A DNA stretch of 12,500 nt from contig JAXCGZ010017655.1 of the NCBI GenBank assembly GCA_037179515.1, positions 1-12,500 on the forward strand, read 5' to 3'. A program made the translations under genes and the position numbers. The notes under the pieces were generated by a model that had not been told where the DNA came from, ran no database searches, and saw nothing but the letters and a program-made list of their open reading frames with translations. Below, one piece after another: positions 8,132 to 12,500 of this stretch. Within the stretch, counting starts at the first letter, position 1. Every line of letters begins with the position of its first letter. Origin of the DNA: Halocaridina rubra (taxonomy: Eukaryota > Arthropoda > Malacostraca > Decapoda > Atyidae).

Positions 8132-9239
8132 CTCAGATACTACATTATATTATGTAATTAAGGCACTCTATATACTACTGACTTAAAGGAATTTTAATAT
8201 TGGGCAATTATTATATATTGCAAATAAAGCTTGTATTAGCTAATGTCTCACACTTATTTACACACCTTATAAAAGAATATTTTTTTATATAACTAATCCG
8301 TGAGTAATGATATTAACCTTCACTATAGTCTCACAAAGTTCATTATGTTAATAGCGAGACCTCTCAAGATTTAACTGGTGTTCCATCTAAAATTAGTACT
8401 AAAGCCAAGCTTACCCTGGATAATCCGTTACAACCTATGTTCCTCTAATATATCTCTGGTGTTGGTTCTTACAATATAGTCTTTCTGGGCCCTTATGGTT
8501 TTCAATTTCAGACAGAATTATGGCCTCGTCAGTACTAGACTGTCCTTAAGAGACCATTAACTCAGAGAATTCCTGTCAGAAATGTAGGCCATGCCATTAC
8601 TTGCTAACACTGGAATACACAATGCCTTAGGCGTTACCCCTTTGGCAATGCGTTAGTCAACGGTTACACCAACTCTTACTTATCAGTGAGGCCAGGTTAT
8701 AGAAGAGCCTTTATTGTCGAAGGGAATCTCACATCGGACTCCCTTCCCAACTGCTAACGTATTGGACCTTTATATTCTTCTTGCCAAGAGGCTCCCTTCA
8801 TCAACTTAGATGGAGTAGCTCTCGGTTTCTCATATATCTTTGCCGACTAGACTCCTCATCATTTCTAAATATCTCTTTTGCTCTATTACTTCAGGGATTT
8901 CTCCACTACACCCTGACCGGGCTTGCAAGTACGCATCCGTCGGGCTAGTCAAAATTGCACACAATAGCTACATTACAGCATGTACTTCGACTTTTTTTCA
9001 GTCTGTCATTTTCCTTTGTGTGTCATTACCTCATCTCCACCTTATCCATAGGCCTTTTCTTTTCCTTCATCTTAATGCTTTCTCGTGCCCAGACTTATAT
9101 TGATGAGGGCAGTTTTTTGCCTGTTCCGGAGTTACACTCATAAAAAAAATGCATTTAATAGAAAAATAGATTATCATTTTTTTGTTGCTCTAGACTATAG
9201 TGAAGCCCATATCGGTATTGCACACATACATGCTACCTA
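8132..9239. other. intergenic DNA, no gene seen
   Basis: No reading frame here has domain-like or secretory composition. The plus-strand frames at 8840-9103 and 8955-9143 are low-complexity Ser/Leu/His/Phe-rich readings without motifs and without promoter or splice support. No RNA gene was recognised. Confidence 0.5.
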
Positions 9240-9318
9240 CTATGTATGCATGTGATACACATGTTAACTGCAATGTCTCCATGTGATACGCATGTTAACT
9301 GCTATGTATGCATGTAAG
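9240..9318. repeat. 31-bp tandem repeat, about 2.5 copies
   Basis: Copy 1 (9240-9270) and copy 2 (9271-9301) are 31 bp each and share CATGTGATAC, CATGTTAACTG and their spacing. A partial third copy, CTATGTATGCATGTAAG, begins at 9302. The unit is rich in CATG/GCATGT. A small local duplication with no known role. Confidence 0.8.
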
Positions 9319-10113
9319 TTTATGACCTTTTAACTCCTACGCAAAATCACGACAGATACTTGTATTTTGTGATTACAAATCTAGATAGCGTGAAATAGGG
9401 AAGTAACTACATCTTATTATGATAACTCGAAATTTTAACTAAAATCTGTATGTATTAGCCACACTCCTCTTCAAAGGGAGGAGGCTGAGTCAAAGCTATA
9501 TGCCTTGTTTCCCTGCAGGAAGAAAACAGACGAAGGTATTCCCAGTCCCCTCGTTTTACCCTATTTAATTGACTTTTATGACAAGGGGGAAGCACGGAGG
9601 AAGTATTCTTGCATCCCTCCTAAAATACTGGAACAGTATCACAATGTTATTCTTCCACGTGGAATTGTGTGAATAGGGACAGCACAGTAGTTATAGTAAT
9701 CACATCATTGGAGGATTACAACATAGACTCGTGTTCTATTAATACAATGGAGTCTTCCTCACTACCAGTAAAATATACTGACAGGACGAATCCATTTGTG
9801 TTATATGTTCACCCCGGATAGTAATTCCGTTTTTATTTTTTTTCTTAGTTCCTCTTATTTAGGTCCTGCAGAATAAGATCGATCACATGAAGGCTTAAAA
9901 ACAATTGTATAGCTATTACACAACTTGGGCAAGTGTGTTTCTGTAATAGAGTAGTTGTAAAACATGTTTACATTCACGTATAGCGGTGAAAATTAAGTTG
10001 GAGACATACTTAAGGTGATAATGCAAAGTCTTTATCATCCCTCTTCATTAAAAAAAAAAATTTCCATACCAAGCATTGGAAGTAACTTTGGATCAAGTAA
10101 ATGTAACGATTCC
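9319..10113. other. intergenic DNA, no gene seen
   Basis: AT-rich sequence without credible coding frames. It includes one perfect 12-bp palindrome with an E-box core, TTCCACGTGGAA (9653-9664), a T-run near 9830 and an A-run near 10050. Nothing else was recognised. Confidence 0.5.
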
Positions 10114-10242
10114 CAGTACATAAATAGCCCCGTAAATTTTTAGTGTAGGTTAGTAGAGGTTAAGCATTAAGCTAACCTAATCTAACCTAACTTAACTTAA
10201 CCTAAGCTTACCTAGCAATTTACGGGCTTATTTAATGTACTG
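10114..10242. mobile_element. 129-bp fold-back/MITE-like element with telomeric-type pentamers
   Basis: The ends are near-identical inverted repeats of about 25 bp: CAGTACATAAATAGCCCC followed by GTAAATT on the left (10114-10138), and its complement AATTTACGGG followed by CTTATTTAATGTACTG on the right (10217-10242). They differ only by single-base indels and a substitution. The core has AGGTT units on the left (10147-10161) and eight consecutive in-register pentamers on the right (10174-10213): AACCT, AATCT, AACCT, AACTT, AACTT, AACCT, AAGCT, TACCT. AACCT is the complement of the arthropod telomeric TTAGG class. No target-site duplication is obvious, so transposition is unproven. Confidence 0.6.
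10174..10213. repeat. degenerate (AACCT)8, TTAGG-class telomere-like repeat
   Basis: Eight pentamers in perfect register. Three are exact AACCT and each of the others has one substitution. Arthropod telomeres are built from TTAGG, the same sequence class on the other strand, and AACCT microsatellites are known to be frequent within crustacean genomes. This copy is short, diverged and internal to a fold-back element, so it is interstitial and not a chromosome end. Confidence 0.75.
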
Positions 10243-10390
10243 TTAGTCACTATCCTTCCTTGATCCTTAACTTTAAAGTAGTAAGGATGGGTTTAATGTA
10301 GAAAATGAGATTGAAGGTGCATACGTATAGGGATACCTTCACACTTCACAACTGATACCATAATGAAAAAAATAGGAAAAGGAAGTAATC

Positions 10391-12500
10391 TGTGCTAGCA
10401 TTAAAGGTGGTACAGGCGTCTCTGCAACTCTGGGATGGACTGCTGTTACCCCAGTGAACGACTAGTAAAGAAAAAATGGTAAAGTGGTAGATAGTCAGCT
10501 TTAAATAATTATTAGCGCACGGTGGCGTTAGAGGTACAACTGTTGTCTCTGCAATCTCCGTGCTAACTTTAAAGGTGGTAAATGCATTTCCTCAACTCTG
10601 GGATGGACTGCTGCTACCCCAGTGAGCGAATAGTAAAGAAAAAATGGCAAAGTGGTAGATAGTCAGCTATAAAAGATAATTAGCGCATGGAAGTGTTAGA
10701 GGAACACCTGTTGTCTCTGCAGTCTCCGTGCTAGCATTAAAGGTGGTACAGGCATCTCTTCAAATCTGGGATGGACTGCTGCTACCACAATGAATGAATA
10801 GTAAAAAAAAAATTGTAAAGTGGTAGATAGTCAGCTGTTAAGAATAATTAGCGGATGTTATACACCTGTTGCCTCTGCGATCTTTGTGATAGCATTAAAT
10901 ATGGTGCAGGCATCTCTGCAACTCTGGGATGGACTGCTGCTACCCAAGTGAACAAATAGTAAAGCATAAATTGCAAAGTGGTAGATAGTCAGCTGTAAAG
11001 AATAATTAGCGCATGTTATACACCTGTTGCCTCTGTGATCTCTGTGATAGCATTAAAGGTAGTACAGGATCTCTGCAACTCTGGGATGGACTGCTGCTAC
11101 CCAAGTGAATGAATAGTAAAGAAAAAATGGTAAAGTAGTAGATAGTCAGCTGTAAAGAATAATTAGTGCATGGTTGGGTTAGAGGTACAACTGTTGTCTC
11201 AGCAATCTTCGTGCTAGCATTAAAAGTGGTACAGGCATCTCTATAACGCTGGGATGGACTGCTGCTACCCCAGTGAACGAACAGTAAAGAAAAATTGGTA
11301 AAGTGGTAGATAGTCAGCTGTAAAGAATAATTAGCTCATGGTGGCGTTAGAGGCACATCTGTTGTCTCTGTGATCTCCGTGCTAGCATTAAAGGTGATAC
11401 AGGCATCTCTGCATCTCTGGGATGGACTATTGCTGCCCCAGTGAACAAAGAGTAAAGAAAAAATGGTAAAGTGTAGATAGTCAGCTGTAGAGAATAATTA
11501 GCACATGGCGGCGTTAGAGGTACACCTCTTGTCTCTGCAATCTCTGTGCTAGCATTAAAAGTGGTAGAGGGGTCTTTGCAACTCTTGGATGAACTGCTTC
11601 TACCCTAGTGAAGGAATAGTAAAGAAAAAATGCCAAAGTGGTAGATAGTCAGCTATAAAGAATAATTAATGCATGGTTGGGTTAAAGATACACCTGTTGT
11701 CTCAGCACTCCCCGTGCTAGCATTAAAATTGGTACAGGCATCTCTGTAACTCTGGGATGGACTGCTGCTATCCCAGTGAACGAATAGTAAAGAAAAAATG
11801 GCAAAGTGGAAAATAGTCAGCTGTAAAGAATAATTAGCTCATGGTGGCGTAAGAGGCACACATGTTGTCTCTGTGATCTCTGTGCTAGCATTAAAGGTGG
11901 TACAGGCATCTCTGCATCTCTGGGATGGACTATTGCTGCCCCAGTGAACAAATAGTAAAGAAAAACTGGTAAGGTGTAGATAGTCAGCTGTTGAGAATAA
12001 TTAGTGCATGGTGGCATTTGAAGTACACCTGTTGTCTCTGCAATCTCTTTGCTAGCATTAAAGGTAGTACAGGCGTCTCTGCATCTGAAATGCTGCTACC
12101 TCAGTGAACGAATAGTAAAAAAGAATGGTAAAGTGGTAGATAGCCAGTTGTAAAGAATAATTAGCACACGGTGGCGTTAGAGGTACACATGTTGTCTCTG
12201 CAATCTCCATGCTACCATTAAAGGTAGTAGAGGCATCTTTGCAACTCTGGTGATGCCCCAGTGAATGAATAGTAAAGAAAAAATGGTTAAGTGGTAGATA
12301 GTCAGCTGTAAAGAATAATTAGCGCATGGTGGCATTAAAGGTACACTTGTTGTCTCTGCAATCTCCTTGCTTGCATTAAAGGTGGTACAAGCATCTCTGC
12401 ATCTGAAATGCTGCTACCCCAGTGAACGAATAGTAAAGAAAAAATGGTAAAGTAGTAGACAGTCAGCTGTAAAAAATAATTAGCGCATGGTGGGTTTAGA
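10391..12500. repeat. satellite array, about 167-bp monomer, 13 copies, open at right edge
   Basis: Monomers, counted from the GTGCTAGCATTAAAGG-like start, begin at 10392, 10560, 10728, 10886, 11044, 11211, 11379, 11546, 11714, 11882, 12049, 12209 and 12367. The last is cut by the window. Lengths are 167-168 bp, with 158-160-bp variants. Conserved blocks include TGGGATGGACTGCTGCTACC, AATAGTAAAGAAAAAATGG, AGATAGTCAGCTGTAAAG, AATAATTAGC and TGTTGTCTCTGCAATCTCC. No copy has coding capacity. The monomer length is close to nucleosome repeat size, as in many centromeric or heterochromatic satellites. Shared variants show a higher-order arrangement. Confidence 0.97.

Noticed and set aside
8840..9143. 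Two overlapping plus-strand reading frames
   Set aside because: Low-complexity Ser/Leu/Phe/His composition, no domain, no promoter and no splice context; the length is expected by chance.
11817..12017. Minus-strand 66-codon frame in the satellite
   Set aside because: Not kept open in the other monomers, so it is chance.
10114..12500. Interpreting the pentamers plus satellite as a chromosome end
   Set aside because: The pentamers are few, degenerate and enclosed in inverted repeats, and ordinary sequence continues on both sides.

Overview
The window looks like nuclear DNA of an arthropod, most likely a decapod crustacean. The evidence is spliced coding sequence with GT/AG junctions, a TATA plus TCAG-type initiator promoter, long (AT)n tracts, AACCT (TTAGG-type telomeric) pentamers, a CR1/Jockey-group LINE, a long satellite array and a cysteine-rich peritrophin-type gene. 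No search was run, so the taxon is an inference.

Layout. 1-174: tail of a tRNA-like SINE on the minus strand, cut by the window edge. 181-1254: AT-rich upstream DNA without a recognisable gene. 1255-7602 (plus possible 3'UTR to about 8150): one two-exon gene on the plus strand. It has a TATA box, a 10-codon first exon (1334-1363) that supplies most of a signal peptide, an intron of about 5.45 kb, and a second exon (6817-7602) that finishes the signal peptide and encodes four peritrophin-A/CBM14-type chitin-binding modules. The predicted product is a secreted protein of 271 residues.

The intron carries a nearly full-length LINE in the opposite orientation (about 1454-5771 or slightly beyond). 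It has a GC-rich 5' end with CRE and NRF-1-type palindromes, an intact coiled-coil/RRM ORF1, and an ORF2 (endonuclease plus reverse transcriptase) broken by stops and frameshifts. The intron also carries a 140-bp (AT)n tract followed by a short near-perfect hairpin.

Downstream of the gene are a 64-nt pre-miRNA-like hairpin (7838-7901), a second (AT)n tract and about 2 kb of unassigned AT-rich DNA. That stretch holds a 31-bp tandem repeat and a 129-bp fold-back element whose core is made of degenerate AACCT pentamers. From about 10391 to the window end runs a satellite array with a monomer of about 167 bp (13 copies seen). It has a clear higher-order structure: a 3-monomer 503-bp repeat, a 2-monomer 318-bp repeat and adjacent 158-bp monomers.

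There is no operon-like gene cooperation here. The window is one host gene embedded in several classes of repeat. The best candidates for something undescribed are the hairpin at 7838-7901, the telomere-pentamer fold-back element and the hierarchical satellite.
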